A DNA stretch of 64,000 nucleotides from Rhynchopus sp. YZ270_cl-10 (Eukaryota > Euglenozoa > Diplonemea > Diplonemida > Diplonemidae). Position numbers and translations under genes: made by a program. The notes under the pieces are model-generated. The model did no database searches, was not told the origin of the DNA, and saw only the letters and a program-made list of their open reading frames with translations. The DNA lies in contig OZ037906.1 in NCBI GenBank assembly GCA_964035575.1, positions 558,001-622,000 on the forward strand, written 5' to 3'. The stretch's first letter is position 1; each line of letters begins with the position of its first letter. Below are positions 9,767 to 21,312 of this stretch, one piece after another.

Positions 9767-10528
9767 CTACAAAACACCCATTAACATATTGGCGTAAAAC
9801 CCAAACAGCTTTTTGGAGCTGATTGTGTATAGATAGACGCAGATGGGGAGGGCTGTGAGGAGGAAGAGGAGGGTGTGGAGGTTGCGGACGATGAGCCGTG
9901 CGGTGGTGGCGAGGGGGGAGCGGCGACGGCGTTTGCGGCGGAGTCTTTGCGCAGTGTTGCACCTCTGAAGGTAGTGGCTTGCAGCGTGCTGTGTCCAGAC
10001 ACGGTTCATGCAGGCCTGCGAGCACACAAAGAGCCCATCCCCACCACACCGCTCCGCAAAGCAGTGCGGGCATTCAACACCAGCACCATCCTCACCACAC
10101 ACCGCACACTGCGGCACACTGTACAGCGCAGGCGGCACACCATAGTTCCCAGGTGTCTCATCCACATGCTCATTGTACACATCCACAAAGCTTGCCTCGC
10201 ATACTGACATATTATGCACAAAGGTTGTCACACAGCTTGCAGAGAGGAAGAACGCTACTGCAATACCGCGCCCAAGGATGCGCATCTGCAACGCACCCTC
10301 GCAGACAGAGAGGAGGTCTACAAGTTCTGCATTCGACTGTGCGGTGGATGAGGGTGTGGTGTCGGTGTGCCCCCTGCCCCGCAGCTCGACGTCATACACA
10401 CTCCGGAGAACGTCCCCAGCCTCGACACAATCCCCGCTGATGTGTCCCAGGAGCGACACCAGCTTAGCTCCATCCCCACTCCGCTTCACCTCCTCCAATA
10501 GCGACAGCGCGTCGCCGTGATGGCGCAT
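9767..10528 (-). CDS. MYND/C6H2-type zinc finger protein with C-terminal membrane anchor
   Basis: The predicted protein has 253 residues. The first 140 are helical with no family signature. A zinc-binding module follows: C141 and C144, C153 and C156, C169 and C173, then H181 and H185 (CAVCGEDG, ECPHC, FVCSQACMNRVWTQH). The spacing and the final H-x3-H resemble the C6H2 finger found at the N-terminus of type 1 methionine aminopeptidases, and related MYND fingers, which bind partner proteins or the ribosome. An Arg-rich stretch (about 195-205) precedes a single hydrophobic helix at about 218-235, consistent with tail anchoring with the finger in the cytosol. No peptidase domain is present. Function is unknown beyond likely protein binding at a membrane. 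Confidence 0.68.
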   Translation of the reverse strand: MRHHGDALSLLEEVKRSGDGAKLVSLLGHISGDCVEAGDVLRSVYDVELRGRGHTDTTPSSTAQSNAELVDLLSVCEGALQMRILGRGIAVAFFLSASCVTTFVHNMSVCEASFVDVYNEHVDETPGNYGVPPALYSVPQCAVCGEDGAGVECPHCFAERCGGDGLFVCSQACMNRVWTQHAASHYLQRCNTAQRLRRKRRRRSPLATTARLIVRNLHTLLFLLTALPICVYLYTISSKKLFGFYANMLMGVL

Positions 10529-10910
10529 TTCTTAGAGTATTTAAAAAAATTAAAAAAGGGGGTGAGAAAGAGAGAGAAAGACTATTATGTTAAGTCACCA
10601 ATAAGCCTACGTTTAAGTTAGGCTACCAAAAATGAACTGAGTTGCGATAAATGCAAAACAGTGGAAAAATTCTGAGTGGTAGAGGGGAAGTAGATGTAAT
10701 CGAGTTTTGGCGGGAAGAGGAAAATGGGGAAAGAGGAGAATTTTTGAAATATTCTTTTTTTATCATCACTTTGCATGTTTAGTGATGGTGTGTGAGGGGT
10801 GGGGTGGGGTGTGTGAAGGTGAAACAGATAAAGCAGGTAAATGGCAATTGATGGGGGTGAGTATTGTTGAGATGGGATTTAAAAAGAAAAGAAAAGAAAT
10901 AAAAATTGAA

Positions 10911-10952
10911 AGTGCAAACGCCTCACCGTTCATCAGCGGACGCAGGCACTGA
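10911..10952 (-). repeat. dispersed motif 2 copy with an internal insertion
   Basis: Minus reading starts CAGTGCCTGCGTCC and ends GAGGCGTTTGCACTT, as in the other copies, but about 12 extra bases containing CTGATGA separate the halves. AGTGC and GCACT at the ends are complementary. Confidence 0.5.
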
Positions 10953-11608
10953 AAACAAAAATGGTTAAGACATTTGTGAAAGAAAGATGGAGTTGTCCAA
11001 AAATCTCCTTCCCCAAGCGTATTCAGACACGCGCACACACAAAGAATTGCTGTGTACACCTGTTTAGAGAGGTAAAGAGGCCAAAAAAAGGGGTACATAG
11101 CCCTTCAGAAATCCCATTAACGAGGCTAGGCCTGTTTTTTTTTTAACTTATGGTAAGGTGCTCCTCTGAGAGAAAAAAATGCCTCTCAAAATTATGCGGG
11201 GGGCTTTTTATGCCTTACACAATGGGGGATATGTCTCTTGTTTACAAATTAACATCATGTACACAAGAGTCATCCACACTGCACCAATAAGGTTGGATAA
11301 TGTTAGATCCCCCCACCCCAGACCCCCTTGGATATGTCTGCCCCCTTTTGCAGAGTTAGCCCGACGTATGTTGATACTGCGGACACGAACGACGATATGA
11401 ATCAAGCCTGGCAACGTAAGAGAGGAGGAGAGGGGGGGAAAAAACGAAAAGCTTCCAGGAGTTAGAAGTATCCATGAACACAACAGATCTGCAAAAAAAA
11501 AAAAAAAAAGAGGGGAAAAAGAATTAGTGATGTGGCTAACCAAAAATAGGACCATTTTGGTCCAAAAAAAAAAAAAAAAATGCTGAATTTGACATCAATT
11601 AGAAAAGA

Positions 11609-11655
11609 GCTTATAAGATGAACCTAAGCACCTCGTGCTTAGTCACCTTATAAGC
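11609..11655 (-). repeat. dispersed tRNA-like hairpin motif (motif 1), best copy
   Basis: Outer arms GCTTATAAG and CTTATAAGC, and inner arms CTAAGCAC and GTGCTTAG, pair around a three-base CTC loop with a small internal mismatch. This makes a 47 nt hairpin. Confidence 0.7.
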
Positions 11656-12100
11656 TTTCCTTAGATGAGAAGAGAGTGCAATTTCCTTGAATTTCAATTC
11701 AACAAAAAATATTTTCATCATATGCAATCAATAAATTGATAGTATTAAATTCAACAAAAAAGAAGAAAATTTGAAAGATGTGTTTCTCGGGCACACACAC
11801 ATCAAAGTAACAACAGGTCAGAGGAAAAAACCTGTGAAAAGGGGGGCAGGGGGGGTCATCAATTCGTTTAGAACCCCCTTAATCCCCCCAGAGGTTGGTA
11901 AATGTTGCATCGGCAATCGCCTATACAGATGTAGAGTCTGTACGGCAATGTCACCCAAAGGCTAGGAACCACTCACATACGACACAGCTAGGCCTAAGAA
12001 TGTGGCAAGGATTTATTTTTTTGGGCCAGTTTCGGCGGTCAGAAAAAATTCACGCAATGGAGACTCAAATATTGTGCTGATGGTGCTATCCGGGGGGCGG

Positions 12101-12484
12101 CGTTTCACAAAGTTTCACAAAATTTCAATCAAAATCACAACTTTTCACAACTTTTCACAACTATTCACAACTTTTCACAACTTTCACAACTTTTCACAAT
12201 TTTCAATCAAAATCACAATTTTTCACAACTATTCACAACTTTTCACAACTTTTCACAAAATTCCACAAAATTTCGCAAAATTTCAATCAAAATCACAACT
12301 TTTCACAACTTTTCACAACTCTTCACAACTTTTCACACGTAAAGGCTCAAGAGGGTTGTGAAAACTTGTGAAAACTTGTGAAGAGTTGTGAAGAGTTGTG
12401 AAGAGTTGTGAAGAGTTGTGAAGAGTTGTGAAGAGTTGTGAAGAGTTGTGAAGAGTTGTGAAGAGTTGTGAAGAGTTGTGAAGA
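12101..12484. repeat. palindromic left sub-terminal array of the TIR element
   Basis: About 245 bp of TTTCACAAC / TTTCAATCAAAATCACAAC words is followed from 12353 by about 130 bp of the complementary sense (GTTGTGAAGA, ten or more near-identical units). The two halves are complementary and could fold into a long hairpin. Confidence 0.8.
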
Positions 12485-13130
12485 CATGAGGGTTTTTTTA
12501 GCTTGCATCTCGGTCTTATGAGCTGTATCGATGATGCAGAGTGTGTAGCCCGTCCATCAGCAGCAGGGGAGACAGCAAACGTCTACTAGGACGCCAGGGC
12601 AAACGACCCTTCGTCGTCAATGTTTGAACATCAGCTCTGTGCAGGTGCTGTGCATCTCCTACTTCCAGCGAGTCCGCCGGCTCCATCGCCTCCAGCAGCT
12701 TCAGTCTCTGCATCTTCTTCTGGTACATCCAAAAGAACAGTAGGCAGATTCGCGGACACGAAACCTGTAAGAGGTGGTGGTTGTTTAAAAGATTATCCAA
12801 ATAATGTAATCAATTGGTGTGCAATTCCCCGTGGTTCTACCGTGTTTCTACCAGTTGTCACTCCGTAAAGGGGGGGTAGAGATGCTGGAATTATAATTCT
12901 GCTACTTGAGTTTAATAAATTTGTACACAGTGACCCTACCCGTAAACCCGAAAAACTTCCCAAAAAACTCGCCTACTCGCCCAAAACTCGCCCATTTTTG
13001 GGGGGCGAGTTTTGGCGAGTTTTTTTTTTTTGGTAGGGATTTTACCTTGGGAAAAGTGTACAAACAAAACTATGAGGGAAATTTGAGTTTTGAAGAGAGA
13101 ATTTTTTTTCGTTCCGCTTGAACAAGACCT

Positions 13131-13640
13131 CTACAGTTTGCTTTGTAGGCTTCCACAACCCGTAAACCCGCCTTCAGCGTGTTCCGGAACCTTGACCACA
13201 TCCAGCTGTAGGTTCTGCAGATCCATGAAGCTTGCACAGATGGGTGCGATGTAGTCGTGGGGGAATACCGCCAAGGGGTGGCCTGCAGTGTTGCCATTTA
13301 CCGGCATGGCGAGAGCATTGTTGTATAGCGAGTGTAGCCTCGGTTCATCCATGTCTTCGTCATCCTCCGGATTGTAGCACGTCTTGTCCCCCGGTATCTG
13401 TATGGCACAGCCACTGTTACATTCCTAGAGATGAAAGAACAAGACAACACTTCTGTACCCACGCATCAAAATTGTGGAAAACTTTGCACCCCAAAACACC
13501 CTCAACAACGCCCGCCAAAAGGCGCCCCTTGTTGCTGGGAGTTGGTTTTCATGTTTGATACCTGCACAGCGGGCATTCCTCTGAGTCCAATGCTGTTGGC
13601 CTGTCTGCGGCGTTGCACCGAAGGCACAGGAAGACAGGGT
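13131..13640 (-). CDS. C-terminal part of a zinc-binding protein, two exons, inside the TIR element
   Basis: Two adjoining exons can be read: 13562-13640 (acceptor TTACCACAG, donor GTGCAG|GTATCA) and 13131-13414 (acceptor TGTAACAG). Joined in phase they encode about 120 residues with C-x2-C at LCLRCN and a second cluster CPLCSGC, then an acidic PEDDEDMDEP stretch and a compact region containing HPLAVFPHDYIAPICASF. The phase of the first exon shows that upstream coding is missing here; none is evident between 13641 and the right arm. This could be a captured gene fragment or a gene truncated by the element. I do not recognise the family. Confidence 0.42.
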
Positions 13641-14305
13641 CTGTGGTAATTTTTGCGGTGTCGCATTCCCTCATGCGTGGGTCACTCACACTTGAGGTCA
13701 TGTGACACTGCGTGGGTCTGGGTACCTGGGTACGTGGGTACATGTGACCACGTGTGACTTGTCACACCTGTGCGCAAAAAATCGCAAAAACCCGAAACGC
13801 GAATCGCAAAAAATCGCATTGCGAATTTTTCGCATTTTTTTCCCGATTTTTCCTGGTTTGCGAATTTCGTAGCAGAATACAACCCGGATCACCCCACTTT
13901 CAGGTGATTTCTGCACTTTTGGGGTCAATGCGTGCACAAACTGGCTTCTGGAACCCTAAAACCAAAAAACCCCAAAAAATACCCACAAAGTAAAAATGAA
14001 GCCCACCCCCATTTTGCGTACTTGTTGCGCAGTTGTTGCGTACTTGGTATTCTTTATTTCTGGGGTACCAATATTAATAAGACACGGTATAGATTTGATG
14101 AGGTTGGCGCTTTGATAGCCATTTGAGTTGTTTTGGGGAAGTACATACCATAAATCACACATTGTCGCGGAAGGGCTCAGCCGTGTTCAGTCAAAATAGG
14201 CGCATCCTGTGGTTACAATAAGCTCTGTCGTGTTCCCACCGTGACCACTACCCATGCCCCAACCCCCCTTCAGCAAGCCCCTATAAAAATAAAAAAACGG
14301 GCTCA

Positions 14306-14700
14306 CAAAATTTCAATCAAAATCACAACTTTTCACAACTATTCACAACTTTTCACAACTTTTCACAAAGTTTCACAAAATTTCAATCAAAATCACAACT
14401 TTTCACAACTATTCACAACTTTTCACAACTATTCACAACTTTCACAACTTTTCACAATTTTCAAACAAAATCACAACTTTTCACAACTTTTCACAAAATT
14501 TCACAAAATTTCAAACAAAATCACAACTTTTCACAACGTTTCACAACTTTTCACAACATATAGTTGTGAAAAGTTGTGAAAAGTTGTGAAAAGTTGTGAA
14601 AAGTTGTGCAAAGTTGTGAAACGTTGCGAAACGTTGTGACACGTTGTGCACAGGATTGAAATTGTGTGATATTTTGTGAAAATTTGTGAAACTTTGTGAA
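14306..14700. repeat. palindromic right sub-terminal array of the TIR element
   Basis: About 250 bp of TTTCACAAC-type repeats (14306-14557) is followed after TATA by the complementary GTTGTGAAAA units to about 14700. It mirrors the left arm in composition, so the element ends in hairpins on both sides. Confidence 0.8.
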
Positions 14701-14728
14701 ACGCCGCCCCCCGGATAGCACCAGCTGA

Positions 14729-15225
14729 AACCAGACTTTCAGCGAGAGGAGGGAGAGAGAGTGAGCGAGAGAGGTAGAGTATGTGGAAATACAGTGAAAT
14801 ATACTAAAACTCCTTTTGCAAGAGTCATTTTTTTCCCCCGCAAATTTCACAATTTCCAAACACGGCACATTACGAAACAAATAAAAAAAAATTTAGAGAA
14901 GGAAACCCGCCTTTTGAGGGGCGGGGGCGAGAGGGGGAGCAACGAAACATTATTCCTTACTGCAATGAAAAGACAAATAGCAGATGATAAGACCTGCACC
15001 CAACGCAAAGACAGGAGTGAAGTTAGGTACAATTCTCTTTTGGGCAGACTCAGATACCCTACAGTAAAACACTCAGTGAAACACCTTTGTTTCTTACATA
15101 AGCAGTTCAACAACATGTTTATTGCAACATGTGCATTTTGGAAAATTCTTTGAGAACAATGTCATGAAAACGTTTTTCGAAGAACACCCCAAAACCAAAA
15201 GAAACAAACCAGAAAAATAAATCTG
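14729..15225. other. spacer right of the TIR element
   Basis: No gene supported. Open frames at 14761-15153 (plus) have no coding character that I can defend. Confidence 0.5.
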
Positions 15226-15375
15226 TCAAAGTCTCCTTCGCCTCTTATTTTGCTCAGAAATTGCTGGACGTGCGAGTGACCTCACAAAGAGCGTTCTGTA
15301 TGCAGGCATCCCTGTTATCATGGCTACCATTTTTCCAGTGATCGCTGTCCAGAATGGCATATTTGTTGGAACCAT
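15226..15375 (-). CDS. possible 49-residue small hydrophobic-basic protein
   Basis: From an ATG at 15375 the minus strand reads MVPTNMPFWTAITGKMVAMI and ends with AISEQNKRRRRL. This is one amphipathic or short membrane helix followed by a basic tail, the kind of composition seen in small mitochondrial complex subunits. The codons look ordered, but the length is too short for certainty. A 5' exon could exist upstream, where several AG acceptors occur. No family recognised. Confidence 0.35.
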   Translation of the reverse strand: MVPTNMPFWTAITGKMVAMITGMPAYRTLFVRSLARPAISEQNKRRRRL

Positions 15376-15653
15376 AATGTGCGAACACAAAAGAGATGCA
15401 TGAAGATGCACCAAGGAGAAAGGAGAAAGGCAACAGAAGAAGAAAAGAGAAAACCTGGTAAACTTAAGATACACCACAAATACCCACCTGAATGTGGAAG
15501 TGATAGACCATTAGGATTTGTGCTCTGACCATCACTTTACGATTAGACTTGCGTTGGGGGGAAACTCGAAGATGGATAGATATGAAAAATTGTCACAAGG
15601 GTAGTCGCCGACATGCAGGTCCTACCCTCTTCCCTCCTTTGCCGACCCTCTGC
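15376..15653. other. spacer downstream of the PB1 kinase gene
   Basis: Nothing recognisable; A-rich with no coding frame of note. Confidence 0.5.
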
Positions 15654-18362
15654 TCACACAGAATTCCCAAAACTCACCAAGAGGTTCTGATCAACAAGAA
15701 TCTCTGCGTACTCCATGTCTTTTTGGGTGTTGGCCCGTCGTGGGCGGGAGTGAAATGCTTGCGCTGGGGCAGGGCCACCACCACCACCAACCTTCTGCCT
15801 CCGCACGCTGGCAGTGGTTGAGGGGGTGTCTTTGTCTTTAGCCCCGGGGATAAGTGGCACGGACCCGCGTACCCTGTGGGAGTTCCCCCGGTCTGTTCGT
15901 GAGATGAGAGGTCTCTTGGCAGCGTCGCTTGAGGCTGATTTCCTGCTCTCTCCCTTCGCTGCAGGTCGGCTTGGCGGTGTGCGTTGCGTGCGCACGGTAG
16001 ACGCAGGCGGCGGTGATGGTGTGCGTGGTGAGTCGAGTGGCTTCTCATCGTTGTCCTTGTCTTTGTCCTTCTCCTTCTCCTTCTCCTTCTCCTCGGAAAC
16101 AACGCTCGAAAGAGAGATGTGCGCCTCAATCAACTTCTCAGAATTGTTCAACGCCGAGTCAACATCAGTCGGCTCAAGATACAACGGACTCGTTTCTGTG
16201 CAAACAGTGGCCACCTCCACCTGCATGGCACTGAGGTTGATCGAGTTGGAAGTGTTAAAGGAGTCGCCGCTGGTCTTGAACGCCCGGATGGTCTCCTCTT
16301 GGTCGGCGTAGGATGTTGTTGCGCTCTCTGGTGTCAACTTTGGGGATGGGGAGTCCTCAAGGGCTCTCTCTCTCTTTGGGGAGGGCGTGCATACGGACGT
16401 ATCGAGGATTGCAGCCTTGATCTGTGCGTGGAGACGACCCACCTCGGTGTCCTCTGCCAAGTCGTCGAGACTTGAGTCGCTGTCGTGTTCGTCGTCGTCA
16501 CTAGCATTGTCCTTGGCTGGCGCCTTTTGGGTGTGGTACTGTGCAGGGGGGGCAACAGACTCCTGCGGCTCAGACGCCTGCGGCTCCGTCGTTTGGCTGT
16601 CCTGCGAAGGAGACGTAAGCGATGCATGCACCTTCGCATCAGGACCAAATGAACTGTTCATCTCGCTCACGGAGGGCACGCTGCGCGGTGCAGTGTCCGC
16701 CAACTCGTCACGGAAGGAGTCCATATTCGGCGGGTCATGCAGCGGCGACTTCGCCAGCAGTGTGTGTGGAAGTACTTCCCCCTTCCGTATGGAGAGTGTC
16801 TTCGGCGGCTCAATCCCATCTTCCGTGATGGTCGCAAAGCTTGAGTCAAATCCTCCGTCCAGCGTGTCAGTCGGAATTTTGTCCCTTCTACTCGAAAGTG
16901 ACCCTGAAAACGACGCTCTCAGGGATGTTGTTGCCACGCTGCAGTACCCAGAGTTCATGCTGCGCCCTGCAGGCTCTAAATCACATTCCTTCACAATGAA
17001 ATCGTGAGTGAGAAGCTGCTCCGTGCTGAGGCGCTGCCCAGGTTCCTGGTTGAAGGTTCCCATCAAAAACTGCTTTGCGGTGGAGGTCAGATGTGTCGGG
17101 AGCTTGGGATGGCCTCCGTTATTCGCAATGTAGTACATAACCTGCAGCTCCGAGTCGAACTTCATGTCGGTCGTCCAAGGGGGACGTCCAGAGACCATCT
17201 CCAACACTGTGCACCCGACAGACCAGATGTCACTTGCATTCCCATACGTACTACTGCGGATAACCTCTGGCGCCATCCAGAGGGCGGTGCCACGAAGGGT
17301 CTTCGTCCCTGTTGAGTCCAGAGTGATCTTCTTGCTGCACCCAAAGTCGGCAAGCTTGACTTGCCCCTTGTCGCTAACAAGTATGTTCCCGCCTTTGATG
17401 TCTCTGTGAAGTACGCTGTTACTGTGAAGAAAGTGTAGGCCCTTCAGGATCTGGTTCGTATACAGTCGCACGACTTTCTCGTGGAAAGAACCAAATCTGT
17501 TGAGGAGTGACGCAATGCTCCCGCCAGGAACGTATTCGAGAAAGATGTTGAAGATCGTACCACGTGACTCGCTCCCAAGATATCGCACAATGTTCTCGTG
17601 GTAGTGGATCGACATCAGCTCAATTTCTTTCTGCAGCGATTTGATCTTCACCGTGTGGTTTGGGTCTCGCTTATCAACGAGCGTCTGCTTCACAGCAAAA
17701 AACTTTGCAGTATGTTTGCACATCCCAAAAAATACTTCGGAATTCGCACCACGACCGATCAGGTTTCCCTTCACCCAACTTTTGATCGAATCGACTGGAG
17801 GTGCAGGCTCTGGTTTGCTGACAGTGTTTTGCACACGTGCGGGAGTTTGAGCATGTGTACCACTGCCGTGGGTGGACTGCAGCAGGCGGGAACGTGGCCG
17901 GGTGATAACATGGGGTGGTGACGCATTCCCTCTGTTGCTTTCGTCATCTCGGAACTGCTTCTGGACCACATTCCTGTCTTGGTTAGAGATGAGTGCAGTG
18001 CCAGGAGGGGTGTGCAAGCCAAGCGAGCAAGGTGACCACGTCTTCGGGAGGTGGTCATCAAAGCATGTTTTGTGCTCTTCGTAATCGAGAAAAAGTTTCA
18101 GCTTCTGGCCCTTGGGAAAGAGCTCCTCCTTGTAAAAGATAAGGCACTCCTGCCAGTCTCGCTGGTCCAGAATTGTCACAAGATCGTCTTCTGCATATTT
18201 AATCTGCAGCCTCCCTAATGGCACATCCCCATCCATCATCTGCACAGTGCTTGCCTTCAACTGGTCCACCAGAGCTTCAAATGTCATGTCGCTTTTGATT
18301 GTGTACACTCTAATTTCGTTGCGAAACGCATACTTCAGACGAATCACATCTGGTGCATTCAT
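15654..18362 (-). CDS. PB1-domain STE11/MEKK-type MAP kinase kinase kinase
   Basis: 902 residues, intronless. An N-terminal PB1 domain (about 5-93, VIRLKYAFRNEIRVYTI with an acidic YAEDDLVTI patch) allows PB1-PB1 pairing as in MEKK2/3. After a Ser/Pro linker, a complete Ser/Thr kinase domain spans about 195-457: glycine loop IGRGANSEVF, lysine K225 in FAVK, catalytic HRD at 319-321 with GGN, DFG at 339-341, TLRGTALWMAPEV activation-loop end and SDIWSVGCT. The MEKK subfamily is indicated by the GTALWMAPEV and EYVPGGSIASLL motifs. The roughly 440-residue tail is disordered, rich in Ser, Pro, Asp and Glu, with a KEKEKEKDKDKDND low-complexity run near residues 760-775. All catalytic residues are present, so an active upstream kinase of a MAPK cascade is expected. 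Confidence 0.93.
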   Translation of the reverse strand: MNAPDVIRLKYAFRNEIRVYTIKSDMTFEALVDQLKASTVQMMDGDVPLGRLQIKYAEDDLVTILDQRDWQECLIFYKEELFPKGQKLKLFLDYEEHKTCFDDHLPKTWSPCSLGLHTPPGTALISNQDRNVVQKQFRDDESNRGNASPPHVITRPRSRLLQSTHGSGTHAQTPARVQNTVSKPEPAPPVDSIKSWVKGNLIGRGANSEVFFGMCKHTAKFFAVKQTLVDKRDPNHTVKIKSLQKEIELMSIHYHENIVRYLGSESRGTIFNIFLEYVPGGSIASLLNRFGSFHEKVVRLYTNQILKGLHFLHSNSVLHRDIKGGNILVSDKGQVKLADFGCSKKITLDSTGTKTLRGTALWMAPEVIRSSTYGNASDIWSVGCTVLEMVSGRPPWTTDMKFDSELQVMYYIANNGGHPKLPTHLTSTAKQFLMGTFNQEPGQRLSTEQLLTHDFIVKECDLEPAGRSMNSGYCSVATTSLRASFSGSLSSRRDKIPTDTLDGGFDSSFATITEDGIEPPKTLSIRKGEVLPHTLLAKSPLHDPPNMDSFRDELADTAPRSVPSVSEMNSSFGPDAKVHASLTSPSQDSQTTEPQASEPQESVAPPAQYHTQKAPAKDNASDDDEHDSDSSLDDLAEDTEVGRLHAQIKAAILDTSVCTPSPKRERALEDSPSPKLTPESATTSYADQEETIRAFKTSGDSFNTSNSINLSAMQVEVATVCTETSPLYLEPTDVDSALNNSEKLIEAHISLSSVVSEEKEKEKEKDKDKDNDEKPLDSPRTPSPPPASTVRTQRTPPSRPAAKGESRKSASSDAAKRPLISRTDRGNSHRVRGSVPLIPGAKDKDTPSTTASVRRQKVGGGGGPAPAQAFHSRPRRANTQKDMEYAEILVDQNLLVSFGNSV

Positions 18363-18697
18363 CGTGGGGGTCGTCTTTTATGACTGGGAGGGATAGCCCT
18401 GTGTGTGAAAATGGAAACATTTGTGCAGCAAGGGAGGCAGAGGTGATGCGTTACACGAGGCACAACGCCAACGCGAGGCTTTTCGATAGTGTATCACACT
18501 GGAATTTCAGTACAGTCTGGTATTAAAAGGTCTCCAGAGTGGGAAGGTAAACCATGGTAAATCGGGTTGGATTGATTCCATACACAGACATCATAAATGT
18601 CGCAAATAGAATGTACGTACAGAACAACTTGAGTACTGCAACACATAGCAGGGAAACGGGGAAACAAATAGGGGGGGACATGATGAGGCTACCCTTT
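18363..18697. other. spacer upstream of the PB1 kinase gene
   Basis: Contains the 5' flank of the kinase and a short hydrophobic minus frame (about 18523-18680) that I do not accept as a gene. Confidence 0.45.
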
Positions 18698-18896
18698 GTA
18701 TATTTTATGTGGTTGGTGCAGTTCTTCTGAATATTCCTTGCAACGCTATGCGCCTCCCAGCCTCCAAGTACACAGGGTACAACATTCAACACCACTGCAG
18801 CGCTGCAGCTGCAGCTGTGCTATGTTGTGATACCATACGAGGCTGTGGGGACAACACAGTATCTAACTTTTTTTTTTGTCGCTTTTTATTCTCTTT
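18698..18896. repeat. dispersed 0.2 kb repeat, inverted relative to 42741-42935
   Basis: Nearly identical, in opposite orientation, to 42741-42935, with only a few differences over about 195 bp. It contains the palindromic block GCAGCGCTGCAGCTGCAGC and GTGTTGTCCCC-type sequence. No open frame explains the similarity. It is probably an interspersed repeat. Confidence 0.8.
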
Positions 18897-19241
18897 TTTT
18901 CTCATGTTTTGTTGTGTCGACAATGGCCTACCGAAGTAGTGCCTATATCATTTTGGTTTCCACATTTCTCTGTTTTGTCTTTTGACACACTTCCGTTCTC
19001 TTTTTCTTTTCCCAGTGAATTCTTGTCATTAGTGGAGGTTGTGCGGAAGTGGGGCTGTGGAAATACAGGGGATATTTGGTCTGTGGTCTAGTGCGGTCCT
19101 GTTCCAGACCTTCTTGCCTCGTCTTGGGTGGGTGGGGAGACGGGGGGTGTGTGTGTGGGGGGGGGACTTTAAACATTCAAAAAAAAGAAAAGAAAAGAAA
19201 AGAAAATTGGAAAGATGAATGACATCTTTCTACAGGGGTGC
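18897..19241. other. spacer past the 3' end of beta-tubulin
   Basis: T-rich, then G-runs (19135-19167) and an (AGAAA)n stretch at 19184-19206. It is the 3' flank of the tubulin gene. Confidence 0.6.

Positions 19242-21312
<2,071 letters not shown>

Larger units (their letters stand above)
10529..12080. other. spacer with motif 1 and motif 2 copies, no gene seen
   Basis: No coding stretch supported on either strand. It contains the expanded motif 2 copy at 10911-10952, the most complete motif 1 hairpin at 11609-11655, A-homopolymers at 11490-11580, and ends at the GCTGA target site of the TIR element. Confidence 0.55.
12081..14723. mobile_element. 2.64 kb TIR element with 5 bp target-site duplication
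   Basis: The first bases TGGTGCTATCCGGGGGG recur exactly inverted at the other end, and the perfect match extends for about 41 bp through the start of the TTTCACAA repeats. The element is bracketed by GCTGA at 12076-12080 and 14724-14728, a direct 5 bp target duplication. Each end carries a palindromic array of TTTCACAAC-type repeats. Inside are parts of a minus-strand zinc-finger gene (13131-13640), an exon-like stretch near 12600-12770 and a hairpin-prone GCGAGTTTT region at about 12963-13032. I see no recognisable transposase, so it looks non-autonomous, possibly carrying captured gene pieces. The 5 bp duplication and TGGTGC end do not let me name a superfamily. Confidence 0.82.

Noticed and set aside
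10920-10950. Hammerhead ribozyme core CTGATGA next to GTC
   Set aside because: No GAAA segment or stem II/III pairing; other copies of the same motif lack CTGATGA altogether.
18523-18795. Hydrophobic minus frame that begins in the dispersed 0.2 kb repeat
   Set aside because: Its start lies in repeat DNA and the remainder is too short and AT-biased to support a gene.
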